NCBI GenBank assembly: GCA_035578155.1 | Contig: JAPWDM010000008.1 | Span: 30,413,780 to 30,477,779 of the forward strand | Length of the DNA: 64,000 bases | Direction: 5' to 3' | Origin: Brachynemurus nebulosus | Taxonomy: Eukaryota; Arthropoda; Insecta; Neuroptera; Myrmeleontidae | Shown here: positions 46,988 to 59,300 of the stretch, in pieces | Layout: each line of letters begins with the position of its first letter | Numbering within the stretch: position 1 is the first letter of the stretch | Position numbers and translations under genes: made by a program | The notes under the pieces: model-generated | The model's database searches: none | What the model saw: the letters and a program-made list of their open reading frames with translations, nothing else | Told to the model about the DNA's origin: nothing

Positions 46988-46991
46988 TTAA

Positions 46992-48416
46992 TACAAATAC
47001 TACACATCTAATGCACAGTACTTTCTCATAATGTAAATTAATTGGACTAATCAAATCCTAAGAGCTGTCCAGATTTACACCTGTACGTAACCATCTTCTT
47101 AGAAAAATCTCTTTAAAATTGAAATCATTCGAAATGTCGCTGTATCAAAACATGATTTTCTATCTCATAATTCTACAAACACTAATTTACAATTCTATTT
47201 CATCTGGCGTAAAAAATTTTACATCAAAAGTAAGAAAAATATTTTGAATATTAAAAATTCAATGCACAAACGGAAATAAATTTCTCTCAAAAAAAACACC
47301 AGACCAAAAAATGAATTTTTTATGAAAATAAATAAATGTTGAAGTCTTTTCAATGAATACATTTTGAAAATAATAAAAACATATATAAAAAAAAAAAATA
47401 CAAAATTTATTAAGTCAATATATTTATGGTTGTGAAAATATTCAAACAGACCACTTCATTGATTTTCTTTCCTCTCCCCAATCCTGTTTGGTGCTGTGTT
47501 GTTCAGATTATTTACGGTCAATTTCATTTTTGAAAAAGAGAAAAACTTTATTTCTTCTCAAAAATGTTTTTTTATATTTTTTTATATTATTGTCGGTTTG
47601 GACGATAAATCGTTTTGAAAAATATCCAAATTAGTTTTTATGGACCAAAATGGTTAATTTTATTGTTGAAAATTGTTTTTTATAAGTTGAAAGCAACTTT
47701 TCTTTTGACCGGACGTTTACACAGTGTTAAAATAGGAATAATTGTGCCGTTGAGATAATAAGATGCGTCAAGACCCGGTCTGACCTTCCGGTCGAACGTA
47801 TCGAAATTATGGCTTACTTGTTGAGCTTGAATTCGGGTTAAGTAGTGTAATTAAATTTTATGGCGACTGTGAGTAATGACACGACCACCCCCGTACTGGT
47901 CTGACCAGTCCTTAATGATCATTTATCGAAACTCGAATTTTTGCCATTAAAAACTTAAAGTATGTATTTGTTAATAATTAATTGGTAACGTCCAAAAAAT
48001 ACGTTTTTGTAAAAAAAGAACTTGTTTCAACGGAACACTTTTAGTAAACAATGAAAAATGTGGTACATAGTTTCCTCGTACTCTTAAGACATACATACGC
48101 ATGCGTCTGTTCCAATCGGTAGCCATTTGCTTAGACACAAGTTGTTAACGAGGTCAGTAAACGAAAACCAACAACCAAAAAATATCGACGATTTACTAAT
48201 CCATACTTTCTGCTGACTCTGGTAAAAATGACGTAATTATGTGGGTCAAATAGTAATACACCGATATTCCGTTAACCGTACGACAATACATAAACGTCGT
48301 ACCCTTAAAGAAATCATATACAGGCTGTTTCTCTAGACAATTTATTTTTTAATAAAAATTAAAACATCTTTATAAAAATAAATTTTTAAGTAATATTTTC
48401 TAGCTACACTCTAAGA
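46992..48416. other. Intergenic DNA, no gene seen
   Basis: AT-rich, with a GC-richer patch near 47730-47830 (AAGACCCGGTCTGACCTTCC). At 48313 there is ATACAGGCTGTTTC, whose inverted relative GCCTGTATATG is at 51606-51616, so a small outer element may surround the 3.1-kb element. Confidence 0.45.
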
Positions 48417-51400
48417 AAAAAGGGTCAAAAACGTGTAAAATAACTTAAATTTAGAGCAAAATTACTCCTCGCTCTGAAAATATGCACTATTATTTGTGTA
48501 ATATGAAAAAATTGGTGTATTTTTATATAATTTGTGTATAATTACTGTTTTTTTTTTAATATTACACAAATAAAGGTGTAACTTTGGATTTTTACAACGT
48601 TTTTGGTTTATTTTTACACCACTAAATAGCAAAACCCATGCGCGCGCATATGATTTTATGTATTTTAAAATTATCTGTTATTGGATTGCTGTATTATTTA
48701 TACGTACATAAGTAATATTCTTAAAGGTTAAGTTCAAATTAGCTGAATTAAACAAAAATATTTTTTGATAGGATACATAGTTAATATAATTATAACGTGT
48801 ATGATAAATTAATCTTTAAATATGTTACAAAAACAGTGTTATAGTGGTGTACTGATGTTTTGTTTTTATATGCATTGTGCAAAATGGCTTCTGGAATAAT
48901 GTGCAAAGAATACTGTAATATAAATTTGTTTGTTTCCAAAATGCTGTCCTGATGATACATTTAAAATATTTCAGGTAAGTTAATTTTTTTAATTTTGCTT
49001 CATACAAATAGTTATGTAATTTGATAAAAGTTTATTTTACAATTTGACTAATAATTTATTTTGTAGGTTTCTCAATTTCTGTGAAAATTAAAACATTATC
49101 TACAATTCAGATATCTTTCATTCAGATATGTCTAAAAAATTATATAATGTTTGTAAATTGGTAAAATCTGTAGTGATAAAAGAATTATACATATTATTTT
49201 TACTAAAATTTATTGACTTGGGAAACAAAATACCTACAACTATTTATCAAATTTTAATCAAGAGAAACCCTAATTAATGTAGGTATATAATATTTCGTTT
49301 TTATGTCATCGAAGATGACGTATTAATATCGTTGTGTGATTGAATTGAACACGTGATTGAATAATTATTCAGTTGTACATCCATACTGAACAAATGACAT
49401 AACTTAGTGCGTGTCAAAAACACGCACTTAACGAATTTTTTTTTTTTTTTTTTGCTTTACAGTAATATAAATTCATAACAGGTTTAAATTGAAACGGCGT
49501 ATGGAAATCGAGTCTTTAAGTAATAATAACAATGGTAATAATAATAATGGAATCTAACGTTCGTTTTTTAGACAATGGTATGTAACGGACGTCACTCACA
49601 TCATTATTTCTCAACTTTCTCATGATGATATGGGCGGAGAACAAGAAAAGCGGTATAAAGATTTGGCAGGTGTCCGTCTGCAACCGTCTTCTTAAGGACG
49701 ATGTCGATATTCATCTGGAATTGCGATGGGAAATAGCAGAAAACTTTCACCAGCATATAACCGGTTACGGAATTCAAACCCTCAGTCTACCAGTTCGGAA
49801 GTGCCAGTGCCTAAGCACGCCGGGTTACTTTGCTGGTGAGTTTTTTAATCAAAAATTTAATATCTGTACATTCATTAAAATAGCCTAGAAGTAATTTTGT
49901 AGCGAAAGCGAAATTTTCTTAATTTTAAATTGCTGTGAAACAGTTACTGAAAAAAGAAAAAATAAATAAGCAAAAATGGTTATAAAATTAAGTAACCCTT
50001 ATTTTCTGATTTGTTTAGAAACCGGAATTGGTGAAGACATCTGTGAAACCGCAGCATACATTTTCCCTGAAGTTCTAGTAATTGCAAGAGTCAGCAGAAT
50101 ATTGGGCGGAGGACAAGAAAAGCGGTATAAGGATTTGGTAGGTGTCTGTTTGCAACCATCATCTTAAGGATAATCTCGATATTCATCTGGAATTATGATG
50201 GGAAATAGCAGAAAACTTTCGCCAGCATATAACCGGCTACGGAATTCAAACCCTCCGTCTACCATACGCACGCCGGGTCACTTTGCTGGTGAGTTTTTTA
50301 ATCAAAAATCTAATATCTGTACATTCATTAAAATAGCCTAGAAGTAATTTTGTAGCGAAAGCGAAATTTTCTTAATTTTAAATTGCTATGAAATAGTTAT
50401 TAAAAACAGAAAAAAAAAATCAAAAATGGTTATAAAATTAAGTAACCCTTATTTTCTGATTTGTTTAGAAACTGGAATTGGCGAAGACATCTTATGAAAC
50501 CACAGCATACATTTTCTGCGAAGTTCTAAGAATGGCAAGAGTCAGCAGAATATTGTTTTTCTTATATTTAAGTATTGTTTAGTTAATTTTCTTAAACTAT
50601 ATTTTTGATATGATGTAACTACAATTTTAATCCATAAGTTTTTAATATTATCATTGTAATCTAATTACAATTAAATTTTTTATAAGATATTGCTTAAATA
50701 ATTGTGTCTGCAAAACGTAAGCATTGTAAAAAAAGTCATATCTCAAAATTTTGACCAGTTTAATTGGCAGTTACACTGCAAAATAAAGATTACCTATGTT
50801 CATGAAAGCAAGTAAACGTTCATAATAAAACTTTTATAATCTTACTTTTTTGGAGTGTTTATTTTAAAATTTACCAAAAAAATTATTATTTTATCATACG
50901 ACACACTTATATAGAAATTTAGACATAATAAGCAAAATATTTAACATCTCGAATCTTTTTGTATATAGGTAATTTCAAATTATTCTATACTTCATATTAT
51001 TATAAATATTTATGTAAAAAAACCATCAATAATCTTTTTTGATTCTTTATTTTCAATTAAGTTGAATCAGTTTATTTTTTTCAGCACAATTGAATCACTC
51101 ATAACTGATTCAGTTGGATTAATATTACACTTTTCTGGGTGTAAACATTACTATATAAGTGTGTAAAATTACATTTTCAGGTGTACAGGCGTGGTTTAAA
51201 AATACATTAATATGATGTAATTTTACGTTTAACTGCGCACTATTGCGAACTGAATGTGTAAAATTACATCTTGTTGCGTAGTTAATACACAAATAAAACG
51301 TAATCTATTACACACCTGGACCGTAATTTTACGTACGACATGTGTAAAACTACACATATGAGTGAGTAATAATTACACCATGATGGTGTAATTTTCACCT

Positions 51401-51495
51401 TCGTACATTACGGTTTGTAATGTTACTGTCATTATAGAAGGCATTTAATTGCCTCCTATAATAGTAGTAAAACGGTACATTTTTTTCTTAGAGTG
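48417..51495. mobile_element. TA-flanked 3.1-kb element with GTGTAA-motif ends
   Basis: CACTCTAAGAAAAAA and TTTTTTCTTAGAGTG form a perfect 15-bp terminal inverted repeat, flanked by TA (48415-48416 and 51496-51497). About 150 bp at the left end and 370 bp at the right are packed with variants of GTGTAAAATTACA and its reverse (for example at 48513, 51163, 51214, 51258, 51345, 51404). The middle contains the exon-like duplication at 49632-50549. No transposase was recognised, so either it is non-autonomous or its protein is unfamiliar and split by introns. Confidence 0.82.
49632..50549 (+). repeat. Tandem duplication of an exon-intron-like unit
   Basis: The phrase GGGCGGAGAACAAGAAAAGC starts at 49632 and its relative at 50104 (472 bp apart). 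In both units a GCTG|GTGAGTTTTTTAATC donor (GT at 49836 and 50289) is followed about 180 bp later by TTGTTTAG|AAAC (AG at 50017 and 50467), fitting GT-AG introns. The first unit is open as KIWQVSVCNRLLKDDVDIHL and on through the donor, while the second has stops in that frame. The blocks look like duplicated exons of a captured gene that has since decayed. I do not recognise the protein. Confidence 0.7.
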
Positions 51496-51497
51496 TA

Positions 51498-51679
51498 CAT
51501 AATATTTATTTCTAATTGTAAGCTTGGTAATTATAATATATATATGTATTAATAATTTTTATTATTACTATTATCATATATTTATGTTAACTTTTAAAAT
51601 AATCGCCTGTATATGTTAAAAAATTAAGATTTGTTTACATAAAAATGTTTGTTTACAATAAAAATTTTGTCACGTAGAC
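51498..51679. other. AT-rich spacer
   Basis: Nothing except the GCCTGTATATG phrase near 51606 noted above. Confidence 0.5.
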
Positions 51680-52283
51680 TGTGTATGTATATACAAACAC
51701 ACACAAACGGTACGCATAATGGTAGTACGGATAATGAAAAGCCGCGGTATAAAAGAAACGTAAAAAACGATAATCCAGAGTAGTCGAAGAGAGAAGTTGA
51801 GAAGAAGTCAGGAATAGTCGAAGAGAAAAGTTGAGAAGAAGCCAGGAGTAGTCGAAGAGAGAAGTTGGGGAGAAGTCGGCGAAAAGCCACAGGGAAGTCG
51901 ACAGAGAAGTCGGGAAGAAGTCAAGGAGAAGTCGAGAAGACAGTATGGAATAGAAGAGAGCATTGGAGCCAGTAGATAGTTGCTAGCAGGGGGTGGCTAG
52001 TAACTAGCAGTGGGAAATGGGTTCTAAGGGTTATTTAACATACTACTAAGGGTCGGAGTTGGAAAGTTTGTTTTGGTGGCCAATAGCAAGAGCTTGTAAT
52101 TAAACAACGGGAATTTTATCTTCTGTTTATAAATGTTTACCTGTTTATTTGGAGAAGCGATTCCTATTTTGTTTTATAACTTTCATTCATGTTCCTATTT
52201 TATTTTTTGTATCCATTATTTATTTATTGGTTCTGTTAATAAAATTGTTAAATTGAACACCATTACTTTATTGAGTGAACAGA
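51680..52283 (+). mobile_element. Possible solo LTR, 604 bp
   Basis: Flanked by exact GTAGAC repeats (51674-51679 and 52284-52289). It starts TGTGTATG, has TATAAAAG at 51748, a purine-rich block, and TTAATAAAATTG (polyadenylation-type signal) near 52235 followed by TGAACAGA. The layout of U3 TATA box, R with AATAAA and short U5 fits an LTR, but the 3' tip is not the usual CA and no gag-pol is near. Confidence 0.4.
51782..51935 (+). repeat. Purine-rich 34-bp tandem repeat
   Basis: AGTCGAAGAGAGAAGTTGAG starts at 51782, with relatives at 51816 and 51850 (34-bp period), then decays into AGAAGTCGGGAAGAAGTCAA-type sequence. It lies between the TATA box and the polyadenylation-type signal of the possible LTR. 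Confidence 0.9.
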
Positions 52284-52289
52284 GTAGAC

Positions 52290-52470
52290 CCTTAAATTCC
52301 CGCAATTCAACCGTAGTAATCTGGAGTTCGAACCCCGGCCTTTCTGTGGGGTTTTCACCGCTACCGATAACATCTAAATTTAATCCCTACAGAAAGGCTA
52401 GTACTCCCGTCGTTCAACAAATGTTGGCAGCGGTGAGACGTCATTCAACAGGTCTATTATCGAATTTTTA
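52290..52470 (-). other. Structured GC-richer stretch with B-box-like motif
   Basis: On the minus strand, GGGGTTCGAACTCC (52326-52339) matches an RNA polymerase III B box (GGTTCGANTCC), with TATCGGTAGCGG upstream as a poor A box. GCCTTTCTGT (52347-52356) and ACAGAAAGGC (52390-52399) form a hairpin. It could be an old tRNA-derived repeat or a primer-binding/leader region of the neighbouring LTR. Uncertain. Confidence 0.3.
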
Positions 52471-53556
52471 AAATGATTTTGTGCAAAATTTGACCGAAAT
52501 TGTAATAATATATATTTTACATCTGCGCATGTGTAGAGATTACCATTGTCTCGAGTACAATGAAATTTATACAACTTCGAAAAACGGCTTTCATGACTGG
52601 GCATTCACAAAGACTACAAATGCTTAGATTAATATAAATGCATAAGTACAGGAATTGAATTCCTGAGGAACTTGAAGTCATTCTTGTGATTTTTTCTTCT
52701 TTTTATTTTAAAACCTAATAACAATTTAAGATAAGAAAATGTCAGGATACTGTGTAAAGGCTCGTGAAGTACAAATTCACCTCCTGATTTGCTACACATT
52801 TCACGAAAGCACAATTATTTCGTTGTTGAAACTACAAAATCCCAAAAACAATAAAATAATAGATATAATAAAGAGATAGGGTCACATTAATCCAAGAAAG
52901 GGCTTAGTAACAAATTGCTGAGTCTTAACAATTGTTAAGACCCGTGCTAGTATTATTTTGGTTAAAAATCCTTATAAAACAAAGACTGATAAGATCAAGA
53001 TCAGGATGAGACTTTAGAAGATCGAAAAAAGAATGGTGATAGTAGAACTTGGTGAAACGTAAAATTTATTTACGCCTGAAAATTGCATGTCACAACTCAG
53101 AGGCGAAGTTATTGTTATACGATACACGTGCTGTTGCGTGAAAATAAGTTTTTCAATCGATTGAGTCTTTCATCTACATTGGTACAAAATAGAAAATTCC
53201 TGACACATAGAATGTGACAGTGCTTAATTAATGGCCATATTCGTTGCCATTTATAAATAATATGTTATTCATTAACTCAAGGTGTGAAAAATGTGTTTAT
53301 TTGGTTGGTGTGTAAATTGATTATAAAATAATTTTGTCATGTTGATTACGAAAGAATTGTCAATTTTATTTGATCCGAAGTGAATTAAAATCGACTACGA
53401 GGATAGGTATTTATAGAACATGAAAATATAATCAATGTAGTGTTGTAATATACCGTAAAATATAATTCAAGTAATTTAATACTGATATGATCGCAAACAA
53501 ATGTTGAGTAAATGATTAAGATATATAGAAAGATTATATCTGTACTCCATAGAAAT

Positions 53557-53558
<2 letters not shown>

Positions 53559-53644
<86 letters not shown>
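53559..53644. repeat. Compound (CA)n(TA)n microsatellite
   Basis: About ten CA units followed by about 33 TA units. Confidence 0.98.
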
Positions 53645-53648
<4 letters not shown>

Positions 53649-53827
53649 CATATTTAAACCAAATAAAAGGGTGATTTAGCTCTTATAATCTCTTAACTGG
53701 ACTGATAAAAATTAGTTGTATAGTTTTATAACTTCGAAAATTAACTGGAAGATGTTGAAACTTATAATGCATGCGTTTCTATGAATAAGCATCGATCAAA
53801 CGCAAAAGAAACACATTCAGCAAAAAT

Positions 53828-53832
<5 letters not shown>

Positions 53833-53902
<70 letters not shown>
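53833..53902. repeat. (TA)n microsatellite
   Basis: About 35 TA units without interruption. Confidence 0.98.
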
Positions 53903-53906
<4 letters not shown>

Positions 53907-55649
53907 ATTAAGTAAGGAAACATTAAATATGAGGTGAATTTAAATTGAAAAATAATCATTCTATTAATAATAATTTTTGTTATCAGACGTTTCTTTCAGA
54001 AATAACTTCATTAATATGTAAATGTAAAACTATTTTTTTATTGGATCGTGTTCCGGTATAGGGGATTTTACGTTACTAAGATTTATTTAAAACACGCATG
54101 AGCAACTTCATTAAGATCGCGGGCAAAAAAACGAGGCCAGATTTAATGAAATTTAAAAATTGTTATGAGGGCCGGTTCCGGCCCGTGGTCTGTATATGTC
54201 TATTTAAAACTATAACTATTTAACGGCAGAAATATGTTTTTTTCCAAGAAGGGAAAAAGACATGACAAAAGACATTTGCGGGTGTATGAGGTAAGGAACA
54301 TGCATATACAATAACACCATAGGAACGATCAGTATAAATTATATACAGTATACGGTGTAGATTGATACTAAGAAAATAATAGATTCGGATGGTCAGTACT
54401 AATGATATGTAGGCTGAAGTTCCAGTGACGTGAGGCTAATATAAAAATAACCGTAGTAAGTACATATCCAATTATTTCTCAAGTAATGATAATGATACCA
54501 CTTCATATTTTACTGCCATTTCACTCTTTTCAACGTTGATTACAAATTAATTACATTATACTGAGTGATCCAAATACAATGTGGTTACATAACACGACTA
54601 AAATGAACAATATCCATTCAGAATGTACCCTTAATTACAATAATAATAACCAAACTGAAATAAATATTTAAAAAAAAAAGGTAAATATTACTCTTTACAA
54701 ATTCAAAAATTCAAATAATCTTCTAATTTGTTAATGGCGTGCCCGTAAGTAATTTTGAATATTGTTAGGAAAATATTTGATTTTCTTTACACCCATTAAA
54801 ATTAGATCAAGGTGTTATGTGGTGTTTGAACTTTTTATTAAAATCATAGGTCACTTAATTCGCTTGTATGTGTAATTAATATACCAAAATGTCTCTGTCG
54901 GTAATAAATCTCCTGTTTTCTTGTGTGCTTAAATTTTTCAAATCATTAATTTCTAAACGGAAATAAATAGTTGGAATATTTATATTTTTATATTTTTGAA
55001 ATTATTACATTTTAACGGCACGAAATAAAGACATTACACATTCATATATACTTGGTGAGTGTTAGACGTACAGTAAGTTATAAAATTATCGATTACCAAC
55101 GCCATATACTTATACAAAGATTATTGAAGCAAGAAAGGATGACCCCTGGGCTGAGTTTAATGGTGATCGGATGAGATTAGAATTACTATTAATTGATAAT
55201 AAAAATAATTTTTTTTCTTTCTAATGTATGTACATTCTATGCATCCATTAAAAGTATGAAATAAAAAAAAAATAAAAAAAACATTTAAAAATGATTTATT
55301 TTATGTAGGTACTTTAAATGTCATAAATTAATAAATTAAATTCGACTATATTTAATTTTGCGCCTGTGAAATGTCAGAGCTTGCTTATTTCTTGAATTAT
55401 TTTTACATTTTTACAAATCCAACGATTTTGTTAGGGGATATTAAGAAAATAAAATAATAAGCTTTTGAATCATTGTTCTAAGTGAACGAGATTTTGAGAA
55501 AATTAATAAATTGCTGAATTTTTTTACGTTAATTGTTAAAGGCTTCTTTCCAACTTCATCGTTTTTGTCAAAATTACAATAACAATATTTGCGAGTATAT
55601 CAGTTTCATTTTTTAAAATAAAAATTAACTAACTTTTCAAGAACGTGTC

Positions 55650-56103
55650 CTGTTTATCTGTTCTACAGCGGTATTATTGCTTCACTCCTTATTGCTTCAC
55701 AGCAACTCCTTATTGCTTCACTGGTCGGCCTGTGGCATCCCAGTCGCGCAATAAGTTTAGTCTGTGAAAACACTGTGATATCTCTCTAGTCGTATTTCGT
55801 GTGTTTTCTTGTCGGTTTTCTCCACTTCGAGGCCCTTTACATCTCGGGGGAGTCCAAGCGACGGCCTCCAGGCCTTGGTGACCGGACGCTCTGTCTAGTA
55901 CTTATCGTACCGTCACCAAGGACTGTCCGCCCTGGGATGGCAGGGCTCATCGTTGGATTTTTATCTATGTATGTTCGTCCGTTGTCTAGTGCATTTATGT
56001 GTCCCTGTTTTTACGTGTTGTTTTTATGTTTGGCGGCGATGCCGCCGGGTGCTGCTGACCACGTCATCCACCCGCAACAGTACCCCAATTTTAACCAAAA
56101 AAA
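55650..56103 (+). mobile_element. GC-rich retroposed insert (LINE 3' end or SINE)
   Basis: A 454-bp island of about 50 percent GC in AT-rich DNA, ending in an A run (56097-56105). AAGAACGTGTC (55639-55649) before it and AAGAACCTGTC (56104-56114) after it agree at 10 of 11 bases, like a target-site duplication from target-primed reverse transcription. The start has three CCTTATTGCTTCAC repeats (about 55688-55720). The 115-codon frame at 55799-56146 crosses the 3' end and has no domain I recognise. I favour a 5'-truncated non-LTR element 3' UTR; a SINE is possible, but no A/B boxes were found. Confidence 0.7.
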
Positions 56104-56286
56104 AAGAACCTGTCATTACCGTTACAGAGCTAAACTAGTTAGTTAGATGAGATATGAAATCTCTCAGTGTCCAATCTTTAGAAGTTATGCAGATGCTGCG
56201 ACACGGGTATCATTAATTTTCACTTATTATTACACGAGAGGTTTGTATTTTTTCAAATAAATTTGGGTTTGTCTAACGAAAATTTG

Positions 56287-56392
56287 TTGCCTAGCAATTT
56301 AACGAGAAGGGCTGTCAACTAACAAAAATGCGAGAGCGAAGCTGAAGTATTTTTGGATTGACAGTTCTTGTCGTTAAATTGCTTTTAGGCAA
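56287..56392. repeat. Inverted repeat, ~33-bp arms
   Basis: The arms 56287-56318 (TTGCCTAGCAATTTAACGAG onward) and 56358-56392 (ending CGTTAAATTGCTTTTAGGCA) pair with a few mismatches around a 39-nt loop. It could be a small MITE or a structured transcript. Confidence 0.8.
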
Positions 56393-59300
56393 GAAATCTG
56401 AGTTACAGGAAACACAAATTTATTCAGAAAAAATATAAAAGTCAAGTGTAATACGGTAAGACAATTTAACGAATAAAATAAGTTAGTATAATTCATATTA
56501 TTATTTAATACATTGTTACTATGGTTTTGAAATCAATTAAATTTACCAATACAAATTTTTATTTCATTTTTATCGTGTTTACCTACAATGAAATGATCAA
56601 TAAAATGTTTTGTACCATTTTTTTCGCTGTAAAAATCTGTCCTAACTTTTTTTCCATGGTAAAAATGAAAAAGCTACAATAAAATATTCTTATGGCACTT
56701 GATACATACATGAGTTAAATTGTCATTAAAAATTATTTTACTGCTTTTCCTTGGTACCATCAAATACCCCATTACAACTATCAAGTTTAAAATTTTGGCA
56801 CTTCTTATCTATATCACATGATGGCATCACTATTAGCTTCAATGCTGTCACCTATAGTTCAAATTCGATCCCTATATTAGTCTACTGTTCGTCAGTTTAA
56901 TGACAGAGATACGTTTTTTAAATAAACTTACCACGTTTTTTAAATAAACTTACCAACTGAACTGTTTTGTGTTCGTCAACTTTATTTCAAATAACTTTAC
57001 ATATAAACTTGTAGAAGCCGCATTACATTATTTAAAAATGCATTCGGTTAACCTACAAAACACCTACCACCAATTGTATATGTATTATTTATTGTGAATT
57101 CTATTTTATATTTGAAAAAAATGGTAAATGAGTTTTTAAAACTTGAAAGTTTTCTCATACAAAACAATTTAAATGCAATTGCAATTTTTATATAAAAAAG
57201 ACATTTTTGTTACATAAAACAATACCACTATATAATAGTCATAGTAAGTACGGTCTAGTACAATAGTTACAGTAAAACCAGACTCAGAGCACAGTATAAA
57301 TAAAAGATTATTACCATAGGCAGTAGCGAAACGCACTTTCTATTCTTTTTTGATATAAGTACAAACAATTATGTATGTCCTTTTTTACTTATGTGATTGT
57401 ATATGTTTGTACAAGTGAGATTGAGGGTTGATAATGATCATGTTAAATTATATGAACAACTAAAAGCAACTTTCTTCAAAATGAATTGAACAAACGCGAA
57501 ATTGATGACAGTATTCAACACGAGAATTTAGATCGTCACGACCTATTAGCACCAACCACTTTCGAAATCGAAAATATTAACTGAATTATTATAAAATATT
57601 AATAATTATTTATTATTTAACGTATTTTTACATAAGCATTCAAATTATAATAATACTTACAAATTTGCATCAAACAGCACTCAGAAAAAACATAAATTGA
57701 AATTTTGTTTTGAATGATTTAAACAAAATTTAGCAGCACAAGAGTTATCACCAGACATTTTAAGCCACCATAATAATTAAATACATATCAGAAATATTTT
57801 ACAGATCACAAAACACACTAAAATTACAAGGAAATATCAAAAATAACTGATGACAAGCTTTAAATAAAAAAAATTTAATAACAGTTAAAATTCCACTGCC
57901 ATCGTTGTTAAAAATTTTAAAAAAGTCAGTGAAACTTAGACAAAATTTAATAATTTACATAATTATCAACTGTAAATTTTCACAAAATAATCTGACCTGC
58001 AAATTTATTTTTCTAAATTAAATTTACTTTAGTGATGATATTGTATTAGTATGCATAATGTTATGCATTAATTAGGTACATAACATGGATAACCCTTTGG
58101 AATTTTTGAATTCCAAATGACACTCTTACGTCATCTCGTTTCGTAACTGTTTGTGAAACAAACTATTATTTAAACTGTGCTCAGTTAGAGAATTCACCGA
58201 CCTTAAAAATGGTAAGTCGTAAGAAAAACGCAGCTTTAAATGTTGCAGCTTTAAATGAGTTTTATGCACTGGAAAATCAGAAATTAATCATCGAATCATC
58301 GATGACAGTCGCATAAAGTAAAGAGCTTCCATGCAAATAAAAAGCGAAACAGTGACCAGGTATTGCCGCTGCGCATGTGTCAGACAGCTGTTCATTGAAG
58401 CGCTAGTTATAAGTTGGGTCGAAGCAACGGAGACTTACAACTCTATAACTCCGTTAGTTTTTTTCCAATCAACTTTCCGTACCTAGTTAAATTTCAGTAG
58501 TCTGAGAAGGAAAGGAATTAATAGGCAATAATAATGAAAGTAAAATCAAGTTATCTCTATCTAATTTTTAATGAAGAGAAATATTCATTGCCCCTAGTGT
58601 GTAAAATACATATTTATTTTTATTATTATTAAAGAAAAGATTTCTGGGTAGTGACATGCTACTCTTATACTATCACGAGTTACCCTTACTGCAGACGTTT
58701 TCACTTTGAAATATTCAAAAGCAATCAAGAACTCCCTCTGTATATAGAGGTTTAGAGCAACTAGAGTAGTAAAGAATACAGATATTGGTGTTACAATTTA
58801 ATCATTATTCAGTACTCTGAGTATGTATGTGCCCCCTTTTCAACGTGAATATAATTAATTTTGGTATGCTTTTACCCGACCACCATTAAGATTACATTGA
58901 AAAAATAACGAAATAAAAGTAAACGGATGCACGGAAACATAACTTTTACTGTACCTTCACTAAAACACTGAACATTACCAACATAGTACCTACATACATA
59001 CTCGACTAGTTCTAACTACAAGCAAGAAAAAGTCTCTAGATAAAGATAATAGAAAAATATACGAGTATATTACTTACACTAACGTGTAAGTTAAAAAGAG
59101 ATCGAAAAAAATCGCAGAAGTACGAGTATTTAGTAAGAATTATTTCAAGTAAAATATATAACATTACTTTATAAACTACTGCATCACTACAAAATTGCAG
59201 ATAAAATGGTAGAAATCTTTTGAAATATCTACATTTTTCTTGTGGAGTATATAAATACAATATAACTGATGCATATAGGTACACGAACGATCAAAAATTC

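Larger units (their letters stand above)
52471..55638. other. AT-rich intergenic DNA with two microsatellites
   Basis: No recognisable gene. Microsatellites are listed separately. GAGGGCCGGTTCCGGCCCGT at 54168-54187 is a small GC-rich palindrome, possibly a transposon end. The frames at 53385-53651 and 53762-53959 are microsatellite translations. Confidence 0.55.

Noticed and set aside
55799..56146. 115-codon frame in the GC island
   Set aside because: It crosses the A tail and the target duplication into flanking DNA and has no known domain.
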